Notes under the pieces: generated by a model
Seen by the model: the letters and a program-made list of their open reading frames with translations, nothing else
What the model was told of the DNA's origin: nothing
The model's database searches: none
Shown here: positions 17,948 to 25,978 of the stretch, in pieces
Position numbering within the stretch: the stretch's first letter is position 1
How the letters are laid out: each line of letters opens with the position of its first letter
Position numbers and translations under genes: made by a program
From: Psychroflexus salis
GTDB lineage: Bacteria; Bacteroidota; Bacteroidia; Flavobacteriales; Flavobacteriaceae
NCBI RefSeq assembly: GCF_014640175.1
Contig: NZ_BMGL01000001.1
Location: 124,001 to 188,000 of the forward strand
Direction: 5' to 3'
DNA length: 64,000 nucleotides

Positions 17948-18555
17948 TTGGTTATTTCTATTTGTTTTAAAGTTTCTAATCCTTTTGGTGTTACAATACT
18001 GCGTAAATGATACGATAAAAATTCTTCGTACAATTGTTTGGGAGTTAAATCGGTATTTTTAAATAATTCTTCGTTTTTTAAATTAAGCATCCCCGAAATA
18101 TATAGTCGAGTTATAAAAATTTCGTTTAAATCTTTTCTATAAAACCCTTGCGTTATTCCGCGTTTTAAATTTATGCTACAACATTCGTCCATTTTACAAA
18201 CTTGGGTTTCGCGTAAATTGTGATAAATTTCTGGGTAATATTTTAGCATTTGAAATTGTGGCGATGCTTTTTCGTCTTTAAGACGCTTCAACACACAACG
18301 TTTAATTTCAAATAATTCTTGAACTGGATTAAAATTAAACTTCATAACAGCATCGATTTCTTGTTGAATTTCGCCGCTGATAAACAAGGCTACTTCTTCA
18401 ACTAAATGCGCTTTGTTTTTAAAATAATCGTATATGGTTTTTTTAGAAACCGCAAGCTCAGAAGCTATAAAATCCATAGTCACACTTTTGAAACCATATT
18501 CCAAAAATAGCTCTGCCGATTTATGTACAATTTTATCTTTCATTTGAAGCGACAA
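17944..18555 (-). CDS. TetR/AcrR family transcriptional regulator
   Basis: A 203-residue repressor with an N-terminal helix-turn-helix (residues ~20-50: VTMDFIASELAVSKKTIYDYF) and a variable ligand-binding C-terminal half. It is the first gene of the efflux operon and overlaps tolC by 4 bases, so it probably controls its own operon. The operator should lie in the 230-bp region upstream (18556-18786), where I could not pick out a single convincing palindrome. Confidence 0.92.
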   Translation of the reverse strand: MSLQMKDKIVHKSAELFLEYGFKSVTMDFIASELAVSKKTIYDYFKNKAHLVEEVALFISGEIQQEIDAVMKFNFNPVQELFEIKRCVLKRLKDEKASPQFQMLKYYPEIYHNLRETQVCKMDECCSINLKRGITQGFYRKDLNEIFITRLYISGMLNLKNEELFKNTDLTPKQLYEEFLSYHLRSIVTPKGLETLKQIEITK

Positions 18556-18786
18556 AAGTAAATGGAAACTTTTAATACTTTTTAAGTTTCCTTGGTTTTA
18601 TTTTAAATTTAACAATTAAAAAGCGAGATGTGTTTTTAGAATGTAGACAACTTGTTACAAGTCTAACAAAAAACCAAATTCAACTTCAAAACACTTAGCA
18701 ACAAAATAAAATAGCTTTCAATTTTCTATTTAATTTCAGAAAAAGCTAAAAAAAAAAGTGTTGTTTTGCTTTTAAAGTTGAATTTA

Positions 18787-19761
18787 ATGAAAATATTAGC
18801 ACCATATCAAGAAGCATTTTTAGCTTATTTAGCTTCGCAAGACTTCGCCAAAGAGCCACAAGGATTGTATGCACCTATTGAATATATAATTCATTTAGGG
18901 GGAAAACGACTGCGACCTATCTTGGTGCTTATGGCGGCTGAAGCTTTTGGAGCCCATGCTAAAAAAGCCTTACCTGCTGCAATGGCAATAGAAACTTTTC
19001 ACAACTTTAGTTTAATCCATGATGATATTATGGATGATGCACCCTTGCGCCGAGGCAAAGAAACTGTACACGAAAAATGGGATGTAAATACAGGGATTTT
19101 ATCAGGCGATGCTATGCTAATTCAAGCCTATCGATATTTTGAAAATTATGATGTACAACTATTTAAGCCCTTGCTTCAACTATTCTCAAAAACCGCACAA
19201 GAAGTTTGCGAAGGACAACAATACGATGTTGATTTTGAAGAGCGAGATAATGTTAGCATTGCTGAATATTTGCACATGATTGAAAACAAAACCGCTGTTT
19301 TAGTAGCGGCAGCTTTACAAATGGGAAGCATGATTGCTGATGCCGATAATAAAAACCAGCAACTCATTTACCAATTTGGATTGGATTTAGGCATTGCATT
19401 TCAATTGCAAGACGATTATTTAGATGCTTTCGGAAATCCTGAAACTTTTGGAAAAAAAGTGGGCGGCGATATAGCCGAAAACAAAAAAACATTTTTGTAT
19501 TTAAAAGCCTTAGAATTAGCCAAACCAGATGAAGCTGGACAACTACGGCACTTATATAGCCTGCATCCTGACGATGACACAGCAAAAATCGAAAACACCA
19601 AACAAATTTTTGTAGAAAGTGGAGCTGCTAAAGCAAGCCTAGAAGCTATTGAGCAATACACAACATCTGCTTTTAAAAATTTAGAAAAAATTGAAATCTC
19701 AGCAGATTTCAAAAAAATATTTACCGAGTTTGGGAATTGGCTAATGAAGAGAAAGCTTTAA
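18787..19761 (+). CDS. Polyprenyl diphosphate synthase (short-chain type)
   Basis: A 324-residue all-helical prenyltransferase that adds isopentenyl diphosphate to an allylic primer, giving precursors of quinones, carotenoids or cell-wall lipids. The two aspartate-rich motifs are present: DDIMDD in the first half (with LRRG next to it) and DDYLD in the second. GGKRLRP, the primer/IPP-binding block, lies near the start. I placed the start at the ATG at 18787; the frame is open 21 bases further to a TTG, which is less likely. Product chain length cannot be fixed from sequence. Confidence 0.9.
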   Translation: MKILAPYQEAFLAYLASQDFAKEPQGLYAPIEYIIHLGGKRLRPILVLMAAEAFGAHAKKALPAAMAIETFHNFSLIHDDIMDDAPLRRGKETVHEKWDVNTGILSGDAMLIQAYRYFENYDVQLFKPLLQLFSKTAQEVCEGQQYDVDFEERDNVSIAEYLHMIENKTAVLVAAALQMGSMIADADNKNQQLIYQFGLDLGIAFQLQDDYLDAFGNPETFGKKVGGDIAENKKTFLYLKALELAKPDEAGQLRHLYSLHPDDDTAKIENTKQIFVESGAAKASLEAIEQYTTSAFKNLEKIEISADFKKIFTEFGNWLMKRKL

Positions 19762-19971
19762 TTGATGCTTTTTTAATGTTTAATCGATTTTATTTCACTT
19801 TTTTGTAAAAAAAGCCCAAAACCAAACAATTTTACTTAATATATCTAAATATGCAGGGTATTTAATGTAAATACAACTGGTATGTTTTTTTATTCGTACA
19901 CTCACAGCAATTTAATTTAATCCTTACTTTAATAATTGTTAATGTTTATATACTAAGTTAAGCTAAAGTTG

Positions 19972-19979
19972 TAATTTTG
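19972..19979 (+). promoter_or_regulatory. Bacteroidetes -7 promoter element for sucA
   Basis: TAATTTTG fits the TAnnTTTG -7 consensus of the Bacteroidetes primary sigma factor, 30 bases before the sucA start. No clear -33 TTTG was found at the expected distance, so this is a moderate call. Confidence 0.5.
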
Positions 19980-20009
19980 TAATTCAATTTGAAATCGTAA
20001 TTTCCGTAT

Positions 20010-22811
20010 ATGGACCCATTTTCGTTTCTCAATGCAGTACATCCTTCGTACTTAGCAGATTTATACCAAAAATACTTAGTTAATCCCGATGCCATCGAAC
20101 CGAGCTGGAGAGCCTTTTTCCAAGGTTTCGATTTTGGTCAAATAGGAACTGAAGCACAAGAAGTTATGCTTCAAGATGCAGAAACTAAAGAAAAGCATCA
20201 AGTTGAAATTCCCGACGATGTAAAAAAAGAATTTCAGGTAATTAATCTGATCGATGCTTACCGTCACCGTGGGCATTTATTCACTAAAACCAATCCTGTT
20301 CGTGCTAGAAGAACCTACCGACCGGAAATTACCTTGGAGCTCTTTGGACTGAATCAATCTGATCTGGAACAAGAATTTAAAGCTGGTGAACTGATTGGTA
20401 TTGGCAAGGCCAAATTAAAACGCATTGTTGAATTTTTAGAAAATGTGTTTTGCGATTCAATTGGGGTTGAATATGCTTATATTAGAAAGCCTGAAGAAAT
20501 AGATTGGATTCAAAATAGGATTTACCAAAATGAAAATCAACCTAATTTTAATACAGACCAAAAGAAAAACATACTCCGAAAGCTCAATGAAGCCGTTACT
20601 TTTGAAAATTTCTTGCACAAAAGTTATGTAGGCCAAAAGCGTTTTTCATTAGAAGGAAACGAGAGTTTAATTCCTGCCTTAGATGCCTTAATTGAAGGTG
20701 CAGCCAACAAAGGTGTAAAAGAATTTGTAATGGGTATGGCGCACCGTGGTAGATTAAATACTTTGGCAAATATCTTCGGAAAAAACACCAAAGATATTTT
20801 TAACGAATTCGAAGGAAAAGATTACGAAGTAGAAGGGTTTGACGGTGATGTAAAATATCACTTAGGATGGACATCTGTAAGAAAAACTGATTCTGGTAAA
20901 GAAATTAATTTAAATATTGCACCAAACCCATCTCACTTAGAAACGGTAGGTGCTGTAGTGCAAGGTATTGTTCGCGCTAAACAAGACGATCATCATTTAG
21001 GCGAAGAACAAAATGTACTCCCTATTGTTGTACATGGAGACGCTGCCATTGCCGCTCAAGGTATTGCCTACGAAATTGTGCAAATGGCACAGTTAGATGG
21101 TTATAAAACACAAGGTACAATTCACATTGTGGTAAACAACCAAATTGGTTTTACAACCAATTACATCGATGGGCGTTCATCTACCTATTGTACAGACGTG
21201 GCTAAAGTAACTTTATCTCCAGTTTTACATGTAAATGCTGACGATGTTGAAGCCGTTGTGCACGCCATCAATTTTGCCTTAGACTATCGTATGGAATTTG
21301 GCAGAGACGTATTTATCGATTTATTAGGGTATAGAAAGTATGGACATAATGAAGGTGATGAACCGAGGTTTACTCAACCACAACTATATAAAGCTATTTC
21401 TAAGCATAATAACCCAAGAGATATTTATGCAGAAAAGCTGATTGACGAAGGTGTAATTAACCAAGACCACATTAAAGAAATTGAAGAACAATATAAAGCT
21501 CGTTTAGAAGAAAGTTTCAAAGATTCTAAAAAGGAAAGCACTACGATAGTTACTCCTATTTTACAAGAAGCTTGGGATGGTTTTGAGTACGGAAACAAAG
21601 AAGACATGTTAAAGGAAGTTGATACTACTTTCGACATTGACTTGTTAAGCGAGCTTGCTGAAGCCATTACTACCCTACCCGAGGATAAAAAGTTTTTAAA
21701 GAAAACCAATCGCTTATTCGATAATCGGAAAAAAATGTTTTTCGAAAAGAATGAATTAGATTGGGCTATGGGCGAGTTATTAGCGTATGCTACTTTACTT
21801 CATGAAGGACACGATGTGCGTATTACAGGACAAGATGTAGAACGCGGAACCTTTTCGCATCGACATGCTGTAGTAAAAGTAGAAGACAGCGAAGAAGAAG
21901 TAGTACCACACAATAATATTTCTAATATACAAGCGCATTTTTATATTTATAACTCACTTTTATCTGAATATGCCGTAGTTGGTTTCGATTATGGTTACGC
22001 CATGGCTAGCCCTAAAACCTTAACCATTTGGGAAGCACAATTTGGAGACTTTAGCAATGGAGCTCAAATTATGATCGACCAATATATTTCTTCAGCTGAA
22101 GATAAATGGAAAACTCAAAACGGCTTAGTTTTACTTTTACCACATGGTTACGAAGGCCAAGGTTCAGAACACTCTTCAGCAAGAATGGAGCGTTACCTTC
22201 AGCTTTGTGCCAAAGACAATATGTTTATTGCTAATTGTACAACACCAGCTAATTTTTACCATTTGTTACGTAGACAAATGAAGATTAATTATAGAAAGCC
22301 TTTAGTAGTATTTACTCCTAAAAGTTTATTACGACACCCAAAAGTGGTTTCCACCAAAGAAGAACTAGCTAATGGAAGTTTCCAAGAAGTAATCGACGAT
22401 GCAGAAGCCAAAGTAAAAGATGTAAAAACCATAGTTTTTTGTTCAGGTAAATTTTATTACGACTTGTTAAAACGCAGAGAAGAAGAAGGAAGAAAAGACA
22501 TGGCTTTAGTTCGTTTAGAGCAACTATTCCCGATTCCTGAAGAAGAAATTAATGCAGTAATAAAAAAATACAACAAAGCAACCGATTTAGTTTGGGCACA
22601 AGAAGAACCAATGAACATGGGTGCATACACGCACTTAATGCTTCATTTTGATAAGATTAAAGAATTTAGAGTTTGCAGTAGAAGATTTTACAGCTCACCT
22701 GCAGCAGGAAGTTCAGCACGTTTCCAAAAAAGACATGAAGGCGTGATAGATTATGTGTTTGATCCTTCAAAAGACAACCACATTAGAGATTATAAAAAAG
22801 AACAAAAATAA
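20010..22811 (+). CDS. sucA: 2-oxoglutarate dehydrogenase E1 component
   Basis: This thiamine-diphosphate enzyme decarboxylates 2-oxoglutarate and passes the succinyl group to E2, in the TCA cycle. The 933 residues match the full-length bacterial E1. The N-terminal E2-binding segment is present (SYLADLYQKYLVNPDAIEPSW). The ThDP and active-site blocks include GMAHRGRLN, GDAAIAAQG, NNQIGFTTN and HGYEGQGSEHSSAR. The odhB/sucB gene follows after 12 bases, giving a two-gene operon. The E3 (lpd) gene is not in the window. Confidence 0.96.
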   Translation: MDPFSFLNAVHPSYLADLYQKYLVNPDAIEPSWRAFFQGFDFGQIGTEAQEVMLQDAETKEKHQVEIPDDVKKEFQVINLIDAYRHRGHLFTKTNPVRARRTYRPEITLELFGLNQSDLEQEFKAGELIGIGKAKLKRIVEFLENVFCDSIGVEYAYIRKPEEIDWIQNRIYQNENQPNFNTDQKKNILRKLNEAVTFENFLHKSYVGQKRFSLEGNESLIPALDALIEGAANKGVKEFVMGMAHRGRLNTLANIFGKNTKDIFNEFEGKDYEVEGFDGDVKYHLGWTSVRKTDSGKEINLNIAPNPSHLETVGAVVQGIVRAKQDDHHLGEEQNVLPIVVHGDAAIAAQGIAYEIVQMAQLDGYKTQGTIHIVVNNQIGFTTNYIDGRSSTYCTDVAKVTLSPVLHVNADDVEAVVHAINFALDYRMEFGRDVFIDLLGYRKYGHNEGDEPRFTQPQLYKAISKHNNPRDIYAEKLIDEGVINQDHIKEIEEQYKARLEESFKDSKKESTTIVTPILQEAWDGFEYGNKEDMLKEVDTTFDIDLLSELAEAITTLPEDKKFLKKTNRLFDNRKKMFFEKNELDWAMGELLAYATLLHEGHDVRITGQDVERGTFSHRHAVVKVEDSEEEVVPHNNISNIQAHFYIYNSLLSEYAVVGFDYGYAMASPKTLTIWEAQFGDFSNGAQIMIDQYISSAEDKWKTQNGLVLLLPHGYEGQGSEHSSARMERYLQLCAKDNMFIANCTTPANFYHLLRRQMKINYRKPLVVFTPKSLLRHPKVVSTKEELANGSFQEVIDDAEAKVKDVKTIVFCSGKFYYDLLKRREEEGRKDMALVRLEQLFPIPEEEINAVIKKYNKATDLVWAQEEPMNMGAYTHLMLHFDKIKEFRVCSRRFYSSPAAGSSARFQKRHEGVIDYVFDPSKDNHIRDYKKEQK

Positions 22812-22823
22812 AGATTATACAAT

Positions 22824-24074
22824 ATGGCTTTAGAAATGAAAGTGCCTTCACCAGGCGAGTCAATTAGCGAAGTAGAAATCGCAGAATGGTTAGTACAAGA
22901 TGGCGACTACGTTGAAAAAGATCAAGCAGTTGCCGAAGTAGATAGCGACAAAGCAACCTTAGAACTTCCTGCCGAAGCAGCTGGGATTATCACCCTTAAA
23001 GCAGAAGAAGGCGATGTAGTTGAAGTTGGCCAAGTGGTATGTTTAATCGATACAGAAGCCGAAAAGCCAAGTGAAGATGCTTCAGATAAAAAACAAGATA
23101 AAGCAAAAGATTCTGATAAAAAGGAAGAAGCTTCAAAAGAAGATGAAACTTCAAAAGACAATAAAGAATCTTCATCTTCTGAAAAGTCTTATGCATCAGG
23201 AAGTCCTTCACCTGCTGCTAAGAAAACTTTAGATGAAAAAGGCATCGATGCTAAAGATGTAAAAGGAACAGGTCGCGACGGACGAATTACAAAATACGAT
23301 GCCGAACAAGCCGATGGCAAACCTTCTATGGGAACGCCAGGAAATGGAGCACGTGGCGAATCTAGAAGTAAAATGTCGATGCTTCGTAGAAAAGTTGCAG
23401 AACGTTTAGTTAGCGCTAAAAATGAAACGGCTATGCTAACTACCTTTAACGAAGTAAACATGCAGCCTATTTTTGATTTACGCAGCCAATACAAAGAAGA
23501 ATTTAAAGAAAAGCACGGAGTTGGTCTTGGTTTTATGTCTTTCTTTACGCTAGCTGTAGTGAGAGCATTAGAAAAATTCCCAGCCGTAAACTCCATGATC
23601 GATGGTAAAGAGATGATTACCTACGATTATAAAGACATTAGCATTGCCGTTTCTGGACCTAAAGGTTTAATGGTACCTGTAATGCGAAATGCAGAAAACT
23701 TAAGTTTCCGTGGAGTTGAACAAGAAGTTAAACGCTTGGCTTTACGTGCAAGAGATGGAAAAATTACCGTAGATGAAATGACAGGCGGAACCTTTACCAT
23801 TTCCAACGGTGGTGTATTTGGCTCGATGTTATCAACACCAATTATCAATCCGCCGCAAAGTGGAATTTTAGGCATGCACAATATTGTTGAACGCCCTGTA
23901 GCTATTGATGGAAAAGTTGAAATACGACCTATTATGTATGTTGCACTTTCTTATGACCACAGAATTATTGACGGACGCGAATCTGTTGGATTCTTAGTCG
24001 CTATTAAAGAAGCTTTAGAAAGTCCAGAAGAATTGTTGATGGATGGCAATGTGAAAAAAGCTTTGGAACTGTAA
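22824..24074 (+). CDS. odhB: Dihydrolipoyllysine-residue succinyltransferase (2-oxoglutarate dehydrogenase E2)
   Basis: The E2 core of the 2-oxoglutarate dehydrogenase complex, 416 residues. A single lipoyl domain occupies 1-77, with the lipoylated lysine at DSDKAT (Lys43). A Lys/Asp/Ser/Glu-rich flexible linker (~80-125) follows. The E1/E3-binding domain is at ~127-165 ([26 protein letters not shown]). The catalytic domain ends with [11 protein letters not shown], carrying the active-site His and Asp. The Pro-Ala linker of proteobacterial E2s is replaced by a charged one here. Confidence 0.95.
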   Translation: MALEMKVPSPGESISEVEIAEWLVQDGDYVEKDQAVAEVDSDKATLELPAEAAGIITLKAEEGDVVEVGQVVCLIDTEAEKPSEDASDKKQDKAKDSDKKEEASKEDETSKDNKESSSSEKSYASGSPSPAAKKTLDEKGIDAKDVKGTGRDGRITKYDAEQADGKPSMGTPGNGARGESRSKMSMLRRKVAERLVSAKNETAMLTTFNEVNMQPIFDLRSQYKEEFKEKHGVGLGFMSFFTLAVVRALEKFPAVNSMIDGKEMITYDYKDISIAVSGPKGLMVPVMRNAENLSFRGVEQEVKRLALRARDGKITVDEMTGGTFTISNGGVFGSMLSTPIINPPQSGILGMHNIVERPVAIDGKVEIRPIMYVALSYDHRIIDGRESVGFLVAIKEALESPEELLMDGNVKKALEL

Positions 24075-24097
24075 CAATTTCATATAGATAATTACAG

Positions 24098-24133
24098 AAA
24101 TCCGTTTTACTTTATTGTAAAGCGGATTTTTTA
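24098..24133 (+). terminator. Terminator of the sucA-odhB operon
   Basis: A 13-bp stem, AAATCCGTTTTAC against GTAAAGCGGATTT (one T-G wobble), with a 6-base loop and a following T-run. It lies 24 bases after the odhB stop. Confidence 0.88.
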
Positions 24134-24212
24134 ATAAAATAATTTTAAAAATTATTACATCTTTTAATTCAATAAAACAATAAATTACGTTTGTATTTTA
24201 AAAGAGAAAGCT

Positions 24213-24374
24213 ATGGTAATGACAATCAAGCAAGGAGCATCAAAAAAAACATCAAAGACGTATTAGAAGATTTAAAGAAAGAACTAGGTTGATGTATATA
24301 AATATGTGGGTAAAATAAGCTTAGAAAAGGATGCGCTAAAAATTCAGAAAGAATTACTTGATGAGTGGAGATAA
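24213..24374 (+). pseudogene. Frameshifted VapB-like antitoxin gene
   Basis: The start reads MVMTIKQGAS, then the frame breaks in an A-run at about 24242. It resumes as IKDVLEDLKKELG, and after a second shift near 24290 reads VDVYKYVGKISLEKDALKIQKELLDEWR to a TAA at 24372-24374. Pieced together this gives a ~55-residue antitoxin of the type that precedes PIN toxins in Bacteroidetes. It overlaps the toxin start by 14 bases, as in intact pairs. At least two frameshifts make it non-functional. Confidence 0.72.
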
Positions 24375-24480
24375 GTTATTCCTAGATACCAATATAATTC
24401 TCTATTTGCTAAATGGAGATGAAACACTCGCGGAACTATTAAATAAAAAGTAATTATATATCTCTGTTATTAAGGAGTTA
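24361..24480 (+). pseudogene. VapC-type PIN toxin, N-terminal fragment (interrupted)
   Basis: The frame reads MSGDKLFLDTNIILYLLNGD, the start of a PIN-domain ribonuclease with the first catalytic Asp (residue 9), then TLAELLNKK. A TAA at 24451 replaces what is probably a CAA codon, and LYISVIKEL continues in frame. The coding sequence stops abruptly at 24480 and resumes at 25437. The two halves join as ...VIKEL-ELLGYKG..., giving the usual ~120-residue PIN toxin. The gap is filled by the inserted RelE/HigA pair. Confidence 0.8.
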
Positions 24481-24486
24481 CCTGTA
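24477..24486 (+). repeat. 10-bp inverted repeat, left copy
   Basis: GTTACCTGTA here is the exact reverse complement of 25245-25254. The pair brackets the RelE/HigA genes. The left copy straddles the point where homology to the PIN toxin stops. Confidence 0.6.
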
Positions 24487-24533
24487 ATGTGAACCAAAAT
24501 TGATAAAGTTTCCATATAATTCAACTTTTTAAT

Positions 24534-24541
24534 TATCTTTG
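24534..24541 (+). promoter_or_regulatory. Promoter -7 element of the inserted toxin-antitoxin pair
   Basis: TATCTTTG matches the TAnnTTTG consensus and lies 26 bases before the toxin start, inside the inserted segment. The pair therefore appears to bring its own promoter. No clear -33 box. Confidence 0.55.
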
Positions 24542-24567
24542 TATCGTTAATCGAACAAAGAAACTGA

Positions 24568-24900
24568 ATGAACAAAAGATTTGATGTCGTTTTTCTCGAA
24601 CAAGCGATTGATTTTTTAGATAGTCTCGATTTGAAAACAAAAGAGAAAATCTATTACAACATTGACAAAGCCAAACTCGGACTTGACCCTAAGCTGTTCA
24701 AAAAACTAACTGATGATATTTGGGAATTCAGAACTAAATATAGCAGATTACAATACAGGCTATTCGCATTTTAGGACAGAACGGACAAATCCGAAACGCT
24801 TGTTATTTCAACACACGGAATTGTCAAGAAAGTAAGCAAAGTGCCAAAAGCTGATATTGATAAAGCCGAACGAATTAGAAAAGAATACTTTGAACTGTAG
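24568..24900 (+). pseudogene. RelE/HigB-like toxin with one internal amber stop
   Basis: The reading frame encodes a ~110-residue RelE/ParE-superfamily toxin (mRNA interferase class): FLEQAIDFLDSLDLKTKEKIYYNI, then WEFRTKYSRLQYRLFAF, then DRTDKSETLVISTHGIVKK. A single TAG at 24772-24774 sits where family members have a Trp (TGG in FAFWD). The frame is otherwise open to the TAG at 24898-24900. One base change thus removes the C-terminal ~40 residues. A truncated 68-residue product would lack the last strands of the fold and is probably inactive, unless the stop is read through. The antitoxin gene follows 4 bases later. Confidence 0.82.
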
Positions 24901-24904
24901 AACT

Positions 24905-25237
24905 ATGGCATCGAAAAACAAAAAAATGAAAATGATGACTCTTGACCAATTAAAGGACAGAGACATCGGAAAAATTGGAACGTTAGAGCGTGACAAATAC
25001 GAATTTGACTTGCGAATGGAATTGTTGGGCGAAATGATAAAGTCCGTCCGAAAAGAACGGAAATTGACCCAAGAGCAACTTGGCGAACTGATTGGCGTAC
25101 AAAAATCACAGATTTCCAAACTGGAACGGAATACTAAAAACGTCACCATTGAAACAATTTTAAAAGTATTCCGAGCATTAAAAGCTAATGTCAAATTTAG
25201 TGTGGAGATGAATGAAGCGGAATTTAAAGTAGCGTAG
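24905..25237 (+). CDS. HigA-like antitoxin, XRE-family helix-turn-helix protein
   Basis: A 110-residue protein with an intact frame. Residues ~40-95 form an XRE/Cro-type helix-turn-helix (LTQEQLGELIGVQKSQISKLE). The start at 24905 follows the toxin stop by 4 bases, the usual toxin-first HigBA order. It should bind the toxin and repress the operon. Arg codons CGG/CGA and G/C-rich third positions are more frequent here than in neighbours, in line with acquisition. With the partner toxin truncated it may act only as an orphan repressor. Confidence 0.85.
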   Translation: MASKNKKMKMMTLDQLKDRDIGKIGTLERDKYEFDLRMELLGEMIKSVRKERKLTQEQLGELIGVQKSQISKLERNTKNVTIETILKVFRALKANVKFSVEMNEAEFKVA

Positions 25238-25244
25238 AAAGCAC

Positions 25245-25421
25245 TACAGGTAACACTGTATAAAAACAATAGGGCAATCAGGTGCTAAACCAATGTTTCG
25301 TAAAAATTTGCAAGCTCGCCATTTTTTGTTTTAGCTTTTAAAAATGTAAATTGTAAAACCTTAAAACAAAAAACGGCTTGAGCATAACCGAACAGAATGT
25401 GCATACTTACTGCGCTACTGT
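25245..25421. repeat. Imperfect palindromic element after the antitoxin gene
   Basis: This non-coding block starts with TACAGGTAACACTGTA (containing the right copy of the 10-bp inverted repeat) and ends with TACTGCGCTACTGT. These ends are partly complementary. Inside, a perfect 12-bp stem (25322-25333 TTTTTTGTTTTA with 25362-25373) is flanked by partly complementary GC-rich arms (GCAAGCTCGCC / CGGCTTGAGC). The overall fold recalls the recombination-site-like palindromes that follow gene cassettes, but I cannot assign it to a known attC or transposon end. Confidence 0.5.
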
Positions 25422-25436
25422 TCTTATACTTCACCG

Positions 25437-25690
25437 CTAGAATTATTAGGATATAAAGGAATTTCTAAAAGTGAAGAAAATATTATTCGTGAATTTGTTT
25501 CCCAATGCAAGATAATTAACATCAATAATGAAATAAAACAAGAAACGATTAGGGTTAGAAAAAATTACAAAACTAAACTTCCAGATAGCATAATTATAGC
25601 AACAGCTTTATAACTAAATTTAGCTTTAATCACTTCTGATACTGAATTAAAAAAGTAAATGAACTTGCTTTAATCTATTACGAATATTAG
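25437..25690 (+). pseudogene. VapC-type PIN toxin, C-terminal fragment
   Basis: This continues the toxin broken at 24480. It reads LELLGYKGISKSEENIIREF, then RVRKNYKTKLPDSIIIATAL with a conserved PIN Asp, a TAA at 25612-25614 (likely once TAT), then LNLALITSD with another acidic active-site residue. A one-base deletion near 25655 precedes VNELALIYYEY and the final TAG. There is no start codon of its own. The insertion, two stops and a frameshift make it a dead gene. Confidence 0.8.
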
Positions 25691-25978
25691 GATTGGATTT
25701 CAAAATTTCAATTTATCAAAACTCATAATAGTTGTAAAAGAAAAAAAAACGTTAGCACGGATTTGCAATCCGTACAAAGCAAAATCTAAGTATGCTAAAG
25801 TCACTTCAGAATTATCAAAAATACTTTCTAAAAATCTTTAAACTGAATTTTAGTAAGCAGCGCATTAATAATACGGAAGATATTTTTTACAACGGTAATC
25901 AAAGCTTAGCCAATAATTCCAAATTACTATTAAATGAGACTATTGAACACAATTTTATCTTCCTATTGCACAAGTACT
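25691..25978. other. Non-coding stretch between the PIN relic and the ATPase gene
   Basis: Contains the first 85-bp direct repeat (25754-25838). An 86-codon frame starting inside the repeat at 25792 has no recognisable domain and is rejected. Nothing else was identified. Confidence 0.5.
25754..25838. repeat. 85-bp direct repeat, left copy
   Basis: Matches 27270-27354 without gaps at 79 of 85 positions. It begins with a small hairpin (ACGGATT-TGC-AATCCGT), of the REP-like kind common in Flavobacteria. Together the two copies frame the AAA/DUF4143 ATPase gene. Confidence 0.85.

Noticed and set aside
18766-18786. TTG start for the polyprenyl synthase
   Set aside because: The ATG at 18787 gives a normal family N-terminus; the seven extra codons add nothing conserved.
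22922-23596. Several minus-strand frames opposite odhB
   Set aside because: Shadows of the charged linker and conserved E2 coding sequence.
24808-25269. 153-codon minus-strand frame opposite the HigA-like gene
   Set aside because: The plus-strand frame encodes a clear HTH protein; the antisense product has no recognisable features.
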